A stretch of DNA of 23,556 nt from contig CAMYPM010000023.1 in assembly GCA_947290775.1 (NCBI GenBank), forward strand, positions 1 to 23,556, in the 5' to 3' direction. The DNA comes from an uncultured Bacteroidales bacterium. Its GTDB lineage: Bacteria > Bacteroidota > Bacteroidia > Bacteroidales > Porphyromonadaceae. Of this stretch, positions 1-8,526 are shown piece after piece (positions within the stretch are counted from its first letter, which is position 1; every line of letters starts with the position of its first letter). Under the pieces are notes generated by a model that saw nothing but the letters and a program-made list of their open reading frames with translations, made no database searches and was not told where the DNA came from. A program made the position numbers and the translations under genes.

Positions 1-8
1 AGAGGAAA

Positions 9-51
9 GGAAACGAAAGTAGGTCAGAAAACTTTCGTTTCCCGACCTACT
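9..51. other. Two overlapping, mutually exclusive hairpins
   Basis: A perfect 12-bp inverted repeat pairs 9-20 (GGAAACGAAAGT) with 31-42 (ACTTTCGTTTCC) around a 10-nt loop. A second perfect 8-bp inverted repeat pairs 18-25 (AGTAGGTC) with 44-51 (GACCTACT). The arms share bases 18-20, so both cannot form fully at once. An A-run, not a T-run, follows on the + strand. It could be the end of a gene lying left of the window, an attenuator-like leader or a protein site. The left neighbour is out of view, so I do not choose. Confidence 0.5.
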
Positions 52-61
52 CGATAAAAAA

Positions 62-171
62 AGTATAGATATACCATTTGAAAGATCTATATCTTTCACT
101 CAAAAGATCTGTATCTTTTGATTGAAACATCTATAAGTTTTAGTTGAAAGATTCTGATAAAATATTTTGTT
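62..171. repeat. 22-bp tandem repeat array A (5 units)
   Basis: Five diverged units in exact 22-bp register: 62-83, 84-105, 106-127, 128-149 and 150-171. Units 2 and 3 are clearest. Each has a 10-bp near-palindromic half such as GATCTATATC or GATCTGTATC, then a 12-bp half resembling the palindrome TTTCAATTGAAA. The same repeat, in the same 22-bp register, recurs at 13105-13192 and 23153-23240. It lies upstream of the ppk promoter. No spacers separate the units, so this is not a CRISPR array. A TTG at 144 inside the array opens a spurious in-frame extension of ppk. Confidence 0.75.
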
Positions 172-269
172 TATCAGAATGTATTGCAAAAGTGCTACTT
201 ACTCCGAAGTGCATTGATAGAACATTTCTAATCGATGGTAATATTATTGTAACATTTTCTCAAGAGTTA

Positions 270-293
270 TTTGCTTCCAATTCGTTATCTTTG
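270..293 (+). promoter_or_regulatory. Putative Bacteroidetes-type promoter of ppk-ppx
   Basis: TATCTTTG at 286-293 matches the Bacteroidetes -7 consensus TAnnTTTG. A TTTG lies at 270-273 with a 12-bp spacer, closer than the usual -33 distance of about 19-21 bp. Transcription from here would start near 300 and leave a leader of about 27 nt before the ATG at 327, which supports that start codon. Confidence 0.5.
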
Positions 294-326
294 AGTAGAT
301 TGATAGTGCAGAGTAAAAAGTATAGT

Positions 327-2414
327 ATGGGTAAACAGAAACAGGCAAAGAAAATAAAATTTCCTTATGTGGAGCGAGACGTAAGTTGGATGTACTTTAA
401 TCGTCGCATTTTACTGGAAGCTGAGCGAGAAGATGTGCCCCTATTAGAGCGGATAAAGTTTTTAGGTATTTATTCTAATAATTTAGATGAGTTCTTTCGT
501 GTACGAGTAGCTTCATTACGTCACGAAGCAGAAGGGAAAAGTGATGAAAATCGGAAAAAAGAGGAAAAGGCACAGAAAACGCTCAAAGAGATTTACAAAC
601 TGTCAGATGCCGGTGCTAATCAGTATGACTTGTGCTTCAATAAGCTAATGGATGCTCTTGAAGCAGAACATATTCACATAATCGATGAAAATCAGTTAAA
701 ACCGCAGCAGGAGCAGCAGGTGCTATCTTTCTACCTTAATAAACTAAATGCCTCCACGAATCCACTTTTTATCCAAAAGATGCAGTTTTCAGCTGAACAG
801 ATGGACGAAGCTCTGTACTTAGCTGTTGACCTTAAGCAGCTTGATGAGGATGGCGAGGTGATAAAGCGTGATACCGCACTTATTCGTGTGCCTGTAGAGA
901 AGTTTGGTCGCTTTGTGCGCTTGCCTGATGATAATGGCGAAACCTACTTGATGTTCCTTGATGATGTTATTCGCTACAATCTAAAGTATATCTTCGTGGG
1001 ATTACCTTACAATAGTTTTAAGGCTTATGCTTTTAAGTTCACAAAAGATGCCGAGATGGACGTTGAGGGTGGGCTTGAAGATAGTATGCTGGAGCGTGTG
1101 ACCAGTGGTATAAAAAATCGCCGAAAGGGGGAAATGCTTCGTATGGCTTTTGATCGCAATATGCCTTTGCGTATCAAGCGCCAACTCTTTAAGAAAGCTG
1201 AGTTAGACCACAATGATGCCCGCATGGCAGGAGGGCGCTATCACAATACTAAAGATCTATTGGGCTTTCCTGATTGTGGAAGAAAAGATCTACAGTTTAC
1301 TCCCCAGCCGCCTTTGATGGGAAGTAATATAGACTTTTCGGATAGTATGATTGATTCTGTGCGATGCAGGGATTATGGTCTTCACTTCCCCTATCATAGC
1401 TTTGACCGCTTTCTCCGACTGTTGCGTGAAGCTGCTATTAGCAAAAGTGTAAAAGAAATTAAAATTACTTTATATAGGGTAGCAAAGCACTCTAATGTGG
1501 TTGAAGCTCTAATGGCTGCCGCTGCAAATGGTAAGAAAGTAACAGCGGTAGTAGAACTATTAGCTCGCTTTGACGAAGAGAGTAACATTTCGTGGAGCCA
1601 GGAGATGGTTGATGCCGGAGTGCATGTAATCTTTGGACCGGAAAAGCTAAAGATCCACAGTAAATTAGTCTATATTAGTACACGCGATGGGGATATTGCT
1701 TGCATAAGTACCGGTAATATGCACGAGGGTACTGCTAAGATTTATACGGATTATATGCTTATCACCCATCGCAAGTCTATAGTAAATGAGGTTGCGAAGG
1801 TATTTGACTTTATTGAAAGACCATTTATTAATACCCATTTTAGAGAGCTAATCGTCTCGCCTAATGATATGCGGAAACGCTTTACAGCACTTATAAATAG
1901 GGAAATACGCAACAAAAAAAAGGGGTTAGAGGCCTTTATAAGGATTAAAATCAATCATATAACTGACCGATACCTTATATCGCGTCTATATGCAGCAGCT
2001 CAGGCAGGAGTGAGGATTGAGTTGCTGGTACGCGGAAATTGTAGCATAGTACCTGAGGTTAAAGGAATAAGTGAGGGAATTAAGTTACATGGAATAATCG
2101 ATAGGTATTTAGAGCATTCTCGTATTTTCATATTTGGAAATGGGGGAGAGCCACTATACTTTATAGGATCAGCAGATTGGATGGAGCGTAACTTAGATCG
2201 TCGTATTGAGGTTATTACACCTGTATATGAAGAGAATATAAAGGCTGATTTAGATCGCATCGTAACCCTTGGCATGCAGGATGTGTCACAAGCTTACTAT
2301 GTGAATTACAATGACGGAATTCCTCTTCGCTCAGTTAGCGAGAAACCTTGGTTCCGTTCTCAAGAAGCACTCTATAAATATTACAAAGAAGCTGAGGGAG
2401 ACTCTATCGTATAA
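327..2414 (+). CDS. ppk1: Polyphosphate kinase (PPK1)
   Basis: Reversibly transfers the ATP gamma-phosphate to inorganic polyphosphate at the inner membrane or in the cytoplasm. The 695-residue product has the usual PPK1 length. It starts with the conserved N-terminal segment (RDVSWMYFNRRILLEAE, FLGIYSNNLDEFFRVRV) and carries the two phospholipase D-like catalytic lobes. KIHSKL contains His444, the equivalent of the autophosphorylated His of E. coli PPK, followed by STGNMHEGTAKIYTDY. A second family His, His597, sits in RYLEHSRIF. The open frame extends upstream to a TTG at 144, but that start lies inside a repeat array and adds 61 residues unlike the family. The ATG at 327 sits just behind a promoter-like TATCTTTG and begins directly before the conserved domain. 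The stop is 14 nt before ppx, so the two are very likely co-transcribed. Confidence 0.96.
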   Translation: MGKQKQAKKIKFPYVERDVSWMYFNRRILLEAEREDVPLLERIKFLGIYSNNLDEFFRVRVASLRHEAEGKSDENRKKEEKAQKTLKEIYKLSDAGANQYDLCFNKLMDALEAEHIHIIDENQLKPQQEQQVLSFYLNKLNASTNPLFIQKMQFSAEQMDEALYLAVDLKQLDEDGEVIKRDTALIRVPVEKFGRFVRLPDDNGETYLMFLDDVIRYNLKYIFVGLPYNSFKAYAFKFTKDAEMDVEGGLEDSMLERVTSGIKNRRKGEMLRMAFDRNMPLRIKRQLFKKAELDHNDARMAGGRYHNTKDLLGFPDCGRKDLQFTPQPPLMGSNIDFSDSMIDSVRCRDYGLHFPYHSFDRFLRLLREAAISKSVKEIKITLYRVAKHSNVVEALMAAAANGKKVTAVVELLARFDEESNISWSQEMVDAGVHVIFGPEKLKIHSKLVYISTRDGDIACISTGNMHEGTAKIYTDYMLITHRKSIVNEVAKVFDFIERPFINTHFRELIVSPNDMRKRFTALINREIRNKKKGLEAFIRIKINHITDRYLISRLYAAAQAGVRIELLVRGNCSIVPEVKGISEGIKLHGIIDRYLEHSRIFIFGNGGEPLYFIGSADWMERNLDRRIEVITPVYEENIKADLDRIVTLGMQDVSQAYYVNYNDGIPLRSVSEKPWFRSQEALYKYYKEAEGDSIV

Positions 2415-2428
2415 TCACATATAGGAGA

Positions 2429-3349
2429 ATGAATATCAAGTATTTTGCCGGTATAGATATAGGCTCTAATGCGATTAGACTTTTGTTGAAGAGAGGTTAT
2501 CCTGATGAGCCGCAGTTAACATTGGAAAAAGTCCAACTTATTCGTGTCCCCATTCGTTTGGGTGAGGATGTATTTATTGAAGGGAAAATATCCAAAACGA
2601 AGCGGAAACACCTCATTAGTTTGATGACTGCCTATCGTGAGATTATGTCTATTTTTGATGTAGTCGCTTATCGGGCATGTGCAACGAGTGCAATGCGAGA
2701 GGCAACTAATGGAAAGAAAATAGTTGCAGAAATAGAAAAAAGTACTGGAATTAAGATAGATATCATTACCGGTAAAGAAGAAGCTCGTTTGGTGGGTGAT
2801 ATACGTCTTCGTTTAGCCACTCCTAAAAATAAATCAGTTTTGTTTGTAGATGTGGGAGGTGGTAGTACGGAGTTGAATCTCTTCTCTGAGGGACGTCTGC
2901 TCTCCTCCGGCTCTTTCCCCATTGGCACCGTGCGTATGCTTGAGGGAAAAGTTGAAAGTGGTATTTACGATGCCTTTATTGATGTGCTTTCAAAGATTGC
3001 TGCTGAGTATGAGGATATTGTAGTGATCGGTACAGGAGGCAATATCAATAAATTAGTAAGATTAGGCGAGAATGCTTTATCCACAGAGAAGGAGCGGTAT
3101 ATTTCAACTGCCGACCTTCATGCACTTTTTGATGAACTTGCCCCATTAGAGTTTACAGAGCGAATGAGGCGCTTTAATCTTAAGCCGGACAGAGCGGATG
3201 TTATAGTGCCGGCAGCGCAAATATTTCTTTCTGTTGTGGATACTTTAAAAGCAAAGGGTATTTCTGTACCTACCAGTGGACTTGCCGATGGTATCATAGA
3301 TGATCTGTTTACTAATTATGTAAAAGAGCAAAACAGTTTGGAGCCGTGA
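2429..3349 (+). CDS. ppx: Exopolyphosphatase / GppA-type phosphatase
   Basis: Ppx/GppA family enzyme of the ASKHA fold, which releases phosphate from polyphosphate ends or from pppGpp. Visible motifs are the first phosphate-binding loop GIDIGSN (residues 8-14), the ACATSAMREATNG segment (83-95), the catalytic-glutamate region GKEEARL (115-121), the second phosphate loop DVGGGSTEL (141-149) and GTGGN (201-205). At 306 residues it is the short form and lacks the C-terminal HD-like region of E. coli PPX (about 513 residues). A good Shine-Dalgarno (AGGAGA) lies in the 14-nt gap after ppk. Pairing with ppk favours polyphosphate hydrolysis, but pppGpp hydrolysis cannot be excluded. It is probably the last gene of the two-gene operon. 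Confidence 0.92.
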   Translation: MNIKYFAGIDIGSNAIRLLLKRGYPDEPQLTLEKVQLIRVPIRLGEDVFIEGKISKTKRKHLISLMTAYREIMSIFDVVAYRACATSAMREATNGKKIVAEIEKSTGIKIDIITGKEEARLVGDIRLRLATPKNKSVLFVDVGGGSTELNLFSEGRLLSSGSFPIGTVRMLEGKVESGIYDAFIDVLSKIAAEYEDIVVIGTGGNINKLVRLGENALSTEKERYISTADLHALFDELAPLEFTERMRRFNLKPDRADVIVPAAQIFLSVVDTLKAKGISVPTSGLADGIIDDLFTNYVKEQNSLEP

Positions 3350-3451
3350 AAAAGGCTCTTACGAGCAGAGAAAAACCTATTTGTCGGTTACTCGCTCAAA
3401 TGCGGAATCCGGAAGATACTGCCTTGTGGATGAAGGGCGAATTTATGCCCG

Positions 3452-3488
3452 TGAGGTATTCTGCAAAGAACTTAGCTTTGTGATACTC
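3452..3488 (+). terminator. Possible hairpin after ppx
   Basis: An imperfect inverted repeat pairs GAGGTAT...CAAAG with CTTTG...ATACTC around the loop AACTTAG, followed by TATCTTTAATT. It could end the ppk-ppx transcript about 100 nt after the ppx stop. The T-run is interrupted and the stem has bulges, so the call is weak. The rest of 3350-3550 shows only the promoter-like element before the dehydrogenase gene. Confidence 0.25.
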
Positions 3489-3510
3489 TATCTTTAATTA
3501 CCTAACTTTG
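3477..3510 (+). promoter_or_regulatory. Putative promoter of the 3551-9681 operon
   Basis: TAACTTTG at 3503-3510 matches the Bacteroidetes -7 consensus TAnnTTTG. TTTG at 3477-3480 is a -33 candidate with a 22-bp spacer, close to the usual 19-21. The predicted transcript start near 3517 gives a leader of about 34 nt before the ATG at 3551. Confidence 0.5.
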
Positions 3511-3550
3511 CTTGGAGAATAAGATTAAGTAAGGTATAGGGAATTAAGTC

Positions 3551-4738
3551 ATGCAGAACTTCAGTTTCAAAAATCCGACAAAACTCATCTTTGGAAAGGA
3601 TTCGATCAGTACACTGAGTAAAGAGATTCCGACAGGCACAAAGGTACTTCTACTTTTTGGGGGAGGCAGTGTGAAGCGTAATGGTGTGTATGAGAAAGTA
3701 ACAAATGCACTCAAAGAATACGATACGAAGGAGTTTTGGGGTATAGAAAGTAATCCTAAAGTTGAAACTTGCAGAGACGCTATTGCCGTAGGTCGTGCGC
3801 ATGGAAGTGATTTTGTACTGGCTGTAGGCGGTGGCTCGGTAATAGATGCTGCAAAGCTTATTTCTGCATCACTTTTATCAGAAAAAGATCCTTGGGACAT
3901 AGTGAGACGAGGAGTAACTAAAGGCCCCTTTGTGCCTTTGGGTACAGTACTTACTATTCCGGCAACAGGAAGTGAAATGAACCGAGGAAGTGTTATTTCA
4001 AAGGGGGAAACCAAAGAGAAATTTGCATTTTATGGACAATTTCCCTCCTTTTCTATCATAGACCCTGAGGTGACCTATTCATTACCTAAGTATCAGTTGG
4101 CTTGTGGGGTTGCTGATAGCTTCGCCCATATACTGGAGCAATATATGACCTATCCCGGACAAAGTCGAGTAATGGATCGCTGGGCAGAAGGCTTGTTACT
4201 TACCTTACAGGAGATCGGCCCTAAGGTCGTGTGGGAAGCCCCTGATTATGACCTGCGTTGCGACTTTATGGTTACTGCTACGATGGCGCTTAACGGCTTT
4301 ATTGCATGGGGGGTGGTCGAAGATTGGTCTACCCATATGATCGGACATGAATTGACTGCTCTATGCAATATTACACATGGACATTCGCTTGCAATTGTAT
4401 TTCCTGCTCTTCTGAGCGTGATGAAAAATTATGGTAAAAGAGAGAAACTCCTGCAATATGCCGATCGTGTGTGGGGGATCACAGCGGGGAATGAGGAAAA
4501 GCGTATTGAAGCTGCAATTGCTATGACCGAAGGTTTTTTCCGCTCTATCGGCTTATTAACTCGTTTAGAGGAAAATGCTATCGGAGAGGATATTATTGAG
4601 GAAATAGTGCACCGCTTCAGAGAACGTAAGGTGCAGTTTGGTGAAAAAGGCTTAGTAGATGCAGAGAAAACTAATGAAATTCTACATTTAGCATTGCCTA
4701 AAAGTGATACCCTTCCTGCAGTTCGACCTCTTGAATAA
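3551..4738 (+). CDS. Iron-containing alcohol dehydrogenase (YqhD/butanol dehydrogenase type)
   Basis: Group III metal-dependent alcohol/aldehyde oxidoreductase, cytosolic, probably NAD(P)H-dependent reduction of aldehydes. The 395-residue protein opens with the family signature FKNPTKLIFGK. It has the nucleotide-binding GGGS segments (38-40 and AVGGGSVIDAAKL, 91-103) and the conserved IPATGSEMN (137-144). The metal ligands can be placed by matching YqhD spacing: Asp189 and His193 (GVADSFAHILEQY), His262 (THMIGHELTA) and His276 (ITHGHSLA). Spacings of 4, 69 and 14 are the same as in E. coli YqhD. It is the first gene of a six-gene same-strand run. The substrate cannot be told from sequence. 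A role in fermentation or aldehyde detoxification is an inference. Confidence 0.9.
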   Translation: MQNFSFKNPTKLIFGKDSISTLSKEIPTGTKVLLLFGGGSVKRNGVYEKVTNALKEYDTKEFWGIESNPKVETCRDAIAVGRAHGSDFVLAVGGGSVIDAAKLISASLLSEKDPWDIVRRGVTKGPFVPLGTVLTIPATGSEMNRGSVISKGETKEKFAFYGQFPSFSIIDPEVTYSLPKYQLACGVADSFAHILEQYMTYPGQSRVMDRWAEGLLLTLQEIGPKVVWEAPDYDLRCDFMVTATMALNGFIAWGVVEDWSTHMIGHELTALCNITHGHSLAIVFPALLSVMKNYGKREKLLQYADRVWGITAGNEEKRIEAAIAMTEGFFRSIGLLTRLEENAIGEDIIEEIVHRFRERKVQFGEKGLVDAEKTNEILHLALPKSDTLPAVRPLE

Positions 4739-4764
4739 ACGATACTTTGAACAATAAAGAGAAA

Positions 4765-5697
4765 ATGCTCTTTCGTAACGATAGAGCACCAAAGCGACGG
4801 AACCCATTTAGCGAAAATGGTACTCCGCAAGTAAAGCGCATAGCTACTGATGCCTGTCTCCTTATACTGGGAGCTATCTTCCAGTCGGCCGCCTATGGTC
4901 TATTTAATGCACCTGCCGGCATTGTACCCGGGGGGGTATATGGTATCAGTATAGCGATTAACCATTTGACTAAAGGAATTTTTGAGGCTTGCCCAAATGG
5001 CTTGCCCATTGGAACGGTATCGCTCTTTTTTAATATCCCTCTTTTTCTACTTGCAGCTCGCTCGTTAGGAGTTAGGTCCGGAGTTAAAACAGTAGCTACT
5101 TTTGTACTAATTGCCTTGATGACGGACTTTATAACTAAGTATATTACGAAAGGGCAACCGGTTGTGGTAGGCGATCCTCTTCTCTCCGCTGTGTATGGGG
5201 GAGCAACGCTCGGTTTAGGGGTATTCCTTACCTTTAGAGTAGGAAGTACCAGTGCCGGAACGGATGTATTGGCACGTGTGCTGTCAAAGGGAACCAATAA
5301 CAAAACAAGTAACTATATCATTCTTATTGATTCGTTGGTTGTACTCTTTGGGCTGCTTGTCTTTAGAGATATTAAGGTGCCGCTTTATTCCCTGATAACG
5401 ATATTTTGTTATGGTAAGGTGCTTGATTTGTTGAGTCCGGAGAATCCTAATAAAGCTATATTTATCGTTAGTGAACAGCCTGAAAAGTTGCGAGATCTGA
5501 TCGTGACAGAATTACAGCTACGTGCCACCTACCTACATGGACGTGGTATGTATATGGGGAAGGAGCGAGATATTATCTTTATGATTGCACAACGTAAGGA
5601 GGTGCCACAACTTAAGAAAAAGGTGCTGGAGCAAGATCCTAAGGCCTTTATTGCTACAATGAATGCAACGAACGATACGTTACCACCATTAATATGA
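4765..5697 (+). CDS. YitT family membrane protein (DUF161/DUF2179)
   Basis: A 310-residue integral membrane protein of the YitT family, whose function is unknown. The N-terminal two thirds has about five hydrophobic helices, including the family-typical AAYGLFNAPAGIVPGGVYGIS and the glycine-rich GGATLGLGVFLTFRVGSTSAGTD. The last roughly 90 residues form a soluble alpha/beta domain of the DUF2179 type (KAIFIVSEQPEKLRDLIVTE to the C-terminus), probably cytoplasmic and regulatory. A frame-open TTG occurs at 4747, but the ATG at 4765 has a purine-rich site (AAAGAG) before it and fits the family start. Its stop overlaps the next start as ATGA, so translation of the cyclophilin is likely coupled to it. 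The substrate, if it is a transporter, cannot be inferred. Confidence 0.85.
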   Translation: MLFRNDRAPKRRNPFSENGTPQVKRIATDACLLILGAIFQSAAYGLFNAPAGIVPGGVYGISIAINHLTKGIFEACPNGLPIGTVSLFFNIPLFLLAARSLGVRSGVKTVATFVLIALMTDFITKYITKGQPVVVGDPLLSAVYGGATLGLGVFLTFRVGSTSAGTDVLARVLSKGTNNKTSNYIILIDSLVVLFGLLVFRDIKVPLYSLITIFCYGKVLDLLSPENPNKAIFIVSEQPEKLRDLIVTELQLRATYLHGRGMYMGKERDIIFMIAQRKEVPQLKKKVLEQDPKAFIATMNATNDTLPPLI

Positions 5698-6386
5698 AAC
5701 GAATAGTATATACACTTCTTATGGCTTTATTTGCTTTCTTTACCGTAGATGCACAGAAAGAAAGCACACTTACACGAGAATCTTCTACTTATGTAAAGAT
5801 AGAGACCTCTATGGGCAATTTTACTGTTGCTTTATATGATGGCACGCCCTTGCATCGGGATAACTTTATTGCCTTAGTGAAGAGTGGTGCATATGAGGGG
5901 ACGCTCTTCCACCGTGTGATAGAGCGATTTATGATCCAAGGTGGGAACCTATTTACAAAGGGGGCTACGAAGTCTACAGATGTAAGCGTAGATACAATTA
6001 GTGAAAGGATACCCATAGAAGTAAATGCCGATCTATTCTTTCACAAACGGGGAGCCTTAGCGGCAGCGCGCGAAGGGGATGAGGTAAACCCTGAAAAAGG
6101 GTCTTCAAAATCTCAATTCTATATAGTTACCGGTACTTACTTTACAGATTTGGATTTAGACGCTTTTGAGAAATCGCATCAGCGAAAGTTTACACCCGAG
6201 CAGCGGGAAGCGTATAAGATGTTGGGCGGTACTCCGCATTTAGATGGGGAGTATACAGTATTTGGTGAAGTAGTGGATGGATACAAAACAGTACAGAAAA
6301 TAGAACGTTTGAAAACAGATCCTACTAATAGACCGGTAAAAGATGTGCTCATTAAGAAAATGACTATTGTCAAATCCTCTAAGTGA
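5694..6386 (+). CDS. Exported cyclophilin-type peptidyl-prolyl cis-trans isomerase
   Basis: Cyclophilin-fold prolyl isomerase, presumably a periplasmic folding factor. Residues 1-20 form a type I signal peptide (KR, then a hydrophobic core, cleavage likely after VDA and before QKES). There is no lipobox Cys. The cyclophilin domain runs from about residue 33. It has FHRVIERFMIQGG (72-84, with catalytic Arg74 and Gln82), GSSKSQFYIVTG (about 136-147) and DGEYTVFGEVVDGY near the end. It has an insertion around residues 150-175 compared with minimal cyclophilins, as in many Bacteroidetes homologues. The start overlaps the yitT-like stop by 4 nt (ATGA). The next gene begins 30 nt downstream. Confidence 0.93.
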   Translation: MKRIVYTLLMALFAFFTVDAQKESTLTRESSTYVKIETSMGNFTVALYDGTPLHRDNFIALVKSGAYEGTLFHRVIERFMIQGGNLFTKGATKSTDVSVDTISERIPIEVNADLFFHKRGALAAAREGDEVNPEKGSSKSQFYIVTGTYFTDLDLDAFEKSHQRKFTPEQREAYKMLGGTPHLDGEYTVFGEVVDGYKTVQKIERLKTDPTNRPVKDVLIKKMTIVKSSK

Positions 6387-6416
6387 GATACGAGGCGGCA
6401 AATTAATAGAGCGGGT

Positions 6417-7124
6417 ATGCAAGAAGGAAAGTTGTACCTATTCCCGGTACCTATTGCAGAAGGGAGATTAAGTGACGTTATTCCACAAGTCAATTTGGAG
6501 TTATTGAGTGGAATCAATCTTTTTTTTGTTGAAAAGATACGCACAGCGCGTCGCTTTATCCGATTCGCTTGTCCCGAGAAGGATATCGCTCCAATCCGCT
6601 TTATAGAGATAGGTAAAAGAAGCGATGATGCAGAGATACAAGAAGGCCTGCATTTAGTAAAGGAAGGAATGTCAGCAGGCATTTTATCGGAAGCCGGTTG
6701 TCCCGGTGTGGCTGATCCTGGGGCTGAGGTAGTCAGGCAAGCTCATAGAGTCGGTATACCGGTTATTCCTCTTGTTGGTCCCTCTTCGTTGCTCCTATCC
6801 CTAATGGCTTCAGGACAGAATGGACAGTCCTTTGCATTCAATGGATATTTACCTCGTCGAGATGAAGAACTGCAACATGCACTGAAGCAATTGGAGAAAC
6901 AGATAGAGCGTAAGGGAGAGGCTCAACTTTTTATAGAAACTCCCTACCGTACGCAGCGATTGTTTGAAGCTATACTGACGCATTGCAGTAAAAATCTCTT
7001 TCTTACTGTAGCTAGTAACCTAACCGCTGCAGATGGGTTTGTAAAGACCTTTAGAATATCTGATTGGCGTAGCAAGGAAACTAAATTGCCAGAAGTACCA
7101 TCCTTATTTATTTTAGGTAGATGA
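6417..7124 (+). CDS. SAM-dependent methyltransferase, RsmI-like (tetrapyrrole methylase fold)
   Basis: A 235-residue member of the TP-methylase family closest in appearance to RsmI, the 16S rRNA C1402 2'-O-methyltransferase. Family motifs are LYLFPVPIAEG (6-16), the EAGCPGVADPGAEVV segment (about 93-107) and the SAM pocket IPLVGPSSLLLSLMASGQNG (about 115-134). It is shorter than E. coli RsmI (286 residues) and lacks its extended C-terminus. Bacteroidetes often carry such a short paralogue besides a full RsmI, so the exact RNA target is uncertain and I assign no symbol. Its last 4 nt overlap the start of the next methyltransferase gene (ATGA), which suggests coupled expression of two RNA-modifying enzymes. 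Confidence 0.82.
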   Translation: MQEGKLYLFPVPIAEGRLSDVIPQVNLELLSGINLFFVEKIRTARRFIRFACPEKDIAPIRFIEIGKRSDDAEIQEGLHLVKEGMSAGILSEAGCPGVADPGAEVVRQAHRVGIPVIPLVGPSSLLLSLMASGQNGQSFAFNGYLPRRDEELQHALKQLEKQIERKGEAQLFIETPYRTQRLFEAILTHCSKNLFLTVASNLTAADGFVKTFRISDWRSKETKLPEVPSLFILGR

Positions 7125-8512
7125 GACAACCAGAATGTTCAGTGCCGATGCCACAGCTAAGCAGCGAATTTAAGGAGTTGTTTGCCCAGGAATATCCCAA
7201 TGAAGCTAATGCTCTTTTTCAATGCTTGGAAGAGACTTCACCAAGTTATGCTATACGTCTGAACGCTGTAAAAAGCGAGCGATATGGATACTCTTTAGAC
7301 CATTTGCAAATTGAAGCTGCGGTACCTTGGTATAAAGGTGGTTTTACTTTAACGGAGCGTCCTGTTTTTGCATGGGATCCACTTTGGCATGCTGCTGGGT
7401 ACTACGTACAGGAGGCTTCGTCACAAGCGATCAGTCAGGTTAAGTCTCTTTTGCCTTCTGAGCCTATTAAAGCGTTAGACCTTTGTGCAGCGCCCGGAGG
7501 AAAAGCTTCTTTGCTAAGCTCTATTCTGCCGAATGGGTCTTTACTTATTGCAAATGAGCCTATTCCCAAGCGTGCAAGTACATTAGTAGAGAATATAGCT
7601 AAATGGGGATATCCAGAAACAATTGTGACGTCTGTATTTCCTGAGCAGCTTGCTTCTTGCGGTATACTGTTTGACCTTATCTTGGTTGATGCGCCCTGTT
7701 CCGGAGAAGGAATGTTCAGAAAGAGTATATCGGCACGTGAAGATTGGTCTCTTGACACCGTAGTGCTCTGTAGTTCCCGCCAAAAGAAAATACTGGATTC
7801 TGCCTTTGATATGCTTCGTCCCGGTGGCCTCATCGTATACTCTACGTGTACTTTTAATAGAAGAGAGAATGAGGAGCAGGTGGCTTACTTGCATTCAAAG
7901 GGGTGCGATGAGGTGGCACTTGAAATTCCTACTGAGTGGAATTGGGTGCAAACCTCCACATCTTCTTATCATCTTTTTCCACATCGATTAAATGGAGAGG
8001 GGCTTTTCTTTGCCGTCTTGAGGAAAAACGCAAAGTGTGGAGAAACGCGGCTTAAAGATCTATCTAAAATTGCTACCCAAAGTCCTAAAGTTCCTTATAA
8101 GGATTGGATACTTGACGATCGCTTCCAGTTAGGGGCTATCTATGCTTTAGAAGGAGGCCTTCAATTTCTTATGAGTGAGTCAGTTGAGTGTGCTTATAGA
8201 AGTCTTTGTCAGTCTGATATAAAGCCTATTTTTGCCGGTATTCCGCTTACCGAAAAGAAGGGTAATGGTGAGATTCCCCATTCTCTTCTGCCTTTATCTA
8301 TGCAATTCTCTATAGGGGCTTTTGATAGCTGTTCGCTTGAATATGAAGATGCACTTCGTTATTTATCCGGTGCCGCTCTATCAATTGAAAGTAAGCAGAG
8401 AGGTTTGGTTACGCTTACTTATCAGGGTATCCCTTTGGGCTTTGGTAATAGGGTAGGGCAACGAATTAATAGTAACTATCCCAAATCCTATCGTTTAAAA
8501 TTACTTCCTTAG
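7121..8512 (+). CDS. rRNA (cytosine-C5) methyltransferase, RsmF/NOL1-NOP2-Sun family
   Basis: A 463-residue SAM-dependent m5C RNA methyltransferase. SAM motif I is DLCAAPGGKASLL (120-132). Motif IV is LILVDAPCSGEGMFRK with Cys193. Motif VI is YSTCTFNRRENEEQV with Cys243, the catalytic cysteine of the RCMT family. The N-terminal part (SYAIRLNAVK) and the roughly 170-residue C-terminal region, which resembles the RsmF C-terminal/PUA-like domains, suggest the RsmF subgroup. That enzyme modifies C1407 of 16S rRNA in E. coli, so here the target is inferred. The ATG overlaps the upstream methyltransferase stop by 4 nt. holB follows after 14 nt. Confidence 0.9.
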   Translation: MRQPECSVPMPQLSSEFKELFAQEYPNEANALFQCLEETSPSYAIRLNAVKSERYGYSLDHLQIEAAVPWYKGGFTLTERPVFAWDPLWHAAGYYVQEASSQAISQVKSLLPSEPIKALDLCAAPGGKASLLSSILPNGSLLIANEPIPKRASTLVENIAKWGYPETIVTSVFPEQLASCGILFDLILVDAPCSGEGMFRKSISAREDWSLDTVVLCSSRQKKILDSAFDMLRPGGLIVYSTCTFNRRENEEQVAYLHSKGCDEVALEIPTEWNWVQTSTSSYHLFPHRLNGEGLFFAVLRKNAKCGETRLKDLSKIATQSPKVPYKDWILDDRFQLGAIYALEGGLQFLMSESVECAYRSLCQSDIKPIFAGIPLTEKKGNGEIPHSLLPLSMQFSIGAFDSCSLEYEDALRYLSGAALSIESKQRGLVTLTYQGIPLGFGNRVGQRINSNYPKSYRLKLLP

Positions 8513-8526
8513 TAAAAGAGTAAAGA

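Noticed and set aside
62..171. CRISPR array
   Set aside because: Units are directly adjacent with no unique spacers, and no cas genes are present.
144..326. Extension of ppk to a TTG start at 144
   Set aside because: The TTG falls inside the 22-bp repeat array, upstream of the likely promoter at 286-293, and the 61 extra residues are unlike PPK1.
3341..3358. Terminator hairpin GAGCC/GGCTC at the ppx stop
   Set aside because: Only a 5-bp stem with an 8-nt loop that overlaps the stop codon and has no T-run.
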